Source: Gordonia lacunae (GTDB lineage Bacteria; Actinomycetota; Actinomycetes; Mycobacteriales; Mycobacteriaceae). Taken from it: a DNA stretch of 64,000 nucleotides. Numbering within the stretch: position 1 is the stretch's first letter; each line of letters starts with the position of its first letter. The stretch spans positions 8,275-72,274 of the forward strand of contig NZ_NGFO01000029.1 in the NCBI RefSeq assembly GCF_002149015.1, read 5' to 3'. The translations under genes and the position numbers were made by a program. The notes beneath the pieces are model-generated. The model ran no database searches and was not told where the DNA came from. It worked only from the letters and a program-made list of their open reading frames with translations. Below, piece after piece: positions 62,607-64,000 of this stretch.

Positions 62607-63491
62607 ATGCTCGAACTCGAACCCACAGGCTCGCAGATCGTGAGCGGGCGTTGGCAGTTCAACGCTGCGCGCGTCGGCGCGCTCGTGATCGCGGCTGCGG
62701 CGTACGCGGCCGCGTTCGGCGAAGGTATCTCCACAGCGATCGACCGCTACGGGCAAGGCGCGTCCACGCAGCCGTTCTCCTGGTCTGGGGAAGTGCTGGT
62801 GTGGTTACGGCTTGTCGTCGCAAGTGGTGCGCTCGTCGGCCTCAGTTGGCTGATCCTTCGCGAACTCACCACGAGGCCGTGGTGGTGGTCGTGGCCGCAG
62901 TGGACTCGCCGCCCTCCGCTGTCGCGCTCGACCTACGTGGCGTGCGTGAGCGTGTACGTACTGAGCGTGTATGCCACCCTGGGTCTTCGGTGGCTCGTCG
63001 ACCTCGCGCTGCCAGCGCTCGCCGTCGACGACACGAGCACAACAGCGCAGCGTCCGTTGGCGGCCGCGGTCATCGCGGGACTGAGGGCCGGGTTCGGTGA
63101 GGAGGTGTTCGTTGTCGCGGTGCCGATCGCGGCGCTGGCGATGTGGCTGCCGTCGACTCGTGTGGGCTTGATCGCGGCGTTGTGCGTGCTCGTTCCGATG
63201 CGGCTGGCCTATCACGTGTACTACGGGGCCGGCCTCTGGGTGAGCATGGCCCTGTGGGCAGTGGTGTCGGCGTACATGGTCTGGCGATGGCGCGACTACC
63301 GGCTCGTGATCGGGTTCGCGTTGGCGCACGCGGCATACAACATCTGCGAGGGCTACGCGTTGGCCTTCTGGGGGTTAGTCAGTGTTGCTGCGGCGGGCGT
63401 GGTCGCGCTCGCGCTGACGCATCGGGTCCGCACCGGACGGTGGATCACCATGGCACCGCCGCTGCGGGCGCCCGCCCCTGTGCGCGTCTGA
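62607..63491 (+). CDS. CPBP-family intramembrane protease
   Basis: This 294-residue protein has about eight transmembrane helices. The catalytic signature GFGEEVFVVAVP near residue 155, RLAYHVYYG near 195 and HAAYNI near 235 carry the two glutamates and the histidines of the CAAX-protease/bacteriocin-processing (Abi/CPBP) family. The ATG at 62607 has GAAAGAGG upstream. Such proteases sometimes give immunity to or process small peptides; the substrate here is unknown. Confidence 0.82.
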   Translation: MLELEPTGSQIVSGRWQFNAARVGALVIAAAAYAAAFGEGISTAIDRYGQGASTQPFSWSGEVLVWLRLVVASGALVGLSWLILRELTTRPWWWSWPQWTRRPPLSRSTYVACVSVYVLSVYATLGLRWLVDLALPALAVDDTSTTAQRPLAAAVIAGLRAGFGEEVFVVAVPIAALAMWLPSTRVGLIAALCVLVPMRLAYHVYYGAGLWVSMALWAVVSAYMVWRWRDYRLVIGFALAHAAYNICEGYALAFWGLVSVAAAGVVALALTHRVRTGRWITMAPPLRAPAPVRV

Positions 63492-63498
63492 GGTTCGG

Positions 63499-64000
63499 CT
63501 ATCGCGGGCACTGGCCCCAGACACCGGCTCGGGCTGCTTGCGCGTCGCGTTGGGCGGCGGCGAGGGCGTCGGCGTGGCGGCCGGGTTGGTGGTTGTAGAC
63601 GTAGGTGCGTGCCCACCCTTCGGCGACGAGTGTGTGGTTGAGCATCGTGTCGCCGATCCAGACGTAGGCCAGGGCGCGGCCGTAGCGGTCGGTGTGGTCT
63701 TGGGTGGGGTCGTACTCGAGGTGCACGGTGGTGCCGGGGGCGGCGAGTGCGCGGGTGCGGTCGCTGGCTTGCGGGCCGCACGGCTGGACCGGGGTATTGG
63801 GCTTGCGGACCTCGGGGGTGTCGATGCCGAGTAGCCGCACGGTGAGCGCGGGATCGGTGTCGGTGGAGACGGTGATCGTGTCGCCGTCGATGACTCTGGT
63901 GACCACTGCGGGCGTGGTACCGCCTGATGGCCGCGACGGCGCAGCAACAGAGGTCGTCCGCGGCCACAGGTCGCCGGGTGCGGGCAGGGCGTCGACGACG
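63499..64000 (-). CDS. Staphylococcal-nuclease-like secreted nuclease, 5' end outside the window
   Basis: At least 166 residues are visible, with the thermonuclease (SNase) fold: VIDGDTITV, then VRLLGIDTPEV (Arg, Asp, Thr, Glu of the active site), YGRALAYVW carrying the second Arg and a C-terminal GWARTYVYN. A GTG at 63906 could start the protein, but the frame stays open to the window edge with a Pro/Ala/Ser-rich leader (APGDLWPRTTSVAAPSRPSG). I take it as a longer gene with an export signal beyond the edge. It converges on the CPBP gene with a 7-bp gap. Confidence 0.72.
   Translation of the reverse strand, partial: VVDALPAPGDLWPRTTSVAAPSRPSGGTTPAVVTRVIDGDTITVSTDTDPALTVRLLGIDTPEVRKPNTPVQPCGPQASDRTRALAAPGTTVHLEYDPTQDHTDRYGRALAYVWIGDTMLNHTLVAEGWARTYVYNHQPGRHADALAAAQRDAQAARAGVWGQCPR

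Noticed and set aside
1..64000. CRISPR arrays, tRNA or rRNA genes, complete insertion sequences
   Set aside because: No regularly spaced repeats, no cloverleaf with CCA-type end, no transposase with terminal repeats were found by reading; only an IS3 OrfA-like fold inside an operon.

Overview
The window looks like about 64 kb of a conjugative plasmid from a high-GC actinobacterium of the mycolic-acid group (Mycobacteriales: Gordonia, Rhodococcus, Mycolicibacterium or relatives). This rests on gene content: a primase-type replication protein, a ParA-type partition pair, a MobF relaxase with a RecD-like helicase, a VirD4-type coupling protein, a VirB4-type ATPase, SCO6880-type transfer proteins, a cutinase-like protein, an Rpf domain and many lipoproteins. 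No rRNA, tRNA, CRISPR array or intact insertion sequence was found. Genus and plasmid topology cannot be settled from the window.

Layout. (1) 1-4246, minus strand: the 5' part of an Hsp70-like gene and two overlapping dynamin-like GTPase genes. (2) 4.6-11.6 kb: two paralogous lipoproteins, a small secreted protein, a lipoprotein, a frameshifted lipoprotein gene broken at a run of eight G, and a decayed second copy of the 7.1-7.6 kb segment at 11.1-11.6 kb. (3) 11.7-19.7 kb: replication and maintenance. This holds the rep gene (minus), a compact structured RNA behind it on the plus strand, a zinc-finger gene, 2.2 kb without a convincing gene, parA, a ParB-like partner and an XRE regulator. (4) 20.0-40.3 kb, plus strand: one long, tightly packed transfer operon with cutinase-like protein, secreted and membrane proteins, two-helix pilin-like proteins, VirB6-like protein, SCO6880-type proteins, VirB4-like ATPase, a four-module peptidoglycan hydrolase, coupling protein and DUF4913 protein, ending at a terminator-like hairpin. 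(5) 40.4-46.9 kb: a giant adenine-methylase/SNF2-type helicase protein whose 5' part carries a complete second gene in another frame. (6) 47.2-54.5 kb: accessory genes, including small secreted proteins, a PLD-N membrane protein, a DUF6924 protein, lipoproteins and an Abi (HEPN) gene behind a strong hairpin leader. (7) 54.6-64 kb: the relaxase and a zinc-finger gene (minus), a likely oriT/divergent promoter region, a coiled-coil protein, an HNH nuclease with a clamp-binding-like pentapeptide at each end, a CPBP protease and a thermonuclease running off the right edge.

How the parts work together (inference from families and order). Rep with ParA/ParB-like proteins replicates and partitions the element. 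The relaxase nicks oriT and unwinds the transferred strand, the coupling protein docks it to the type IV channel built from the 22-37 kb genes, and the Rpf/M23/transglycosylase protein opens the cell wall. The giant methylase-helicase may protect or process incoming DNA. The Abi gene, and possibly the Hsp70-dynamin set, are candidate host- or plasmid-defence cargo. Most pilin-, VirB6- and VirB8-like labels rest on topology and order rather than strong motifs.
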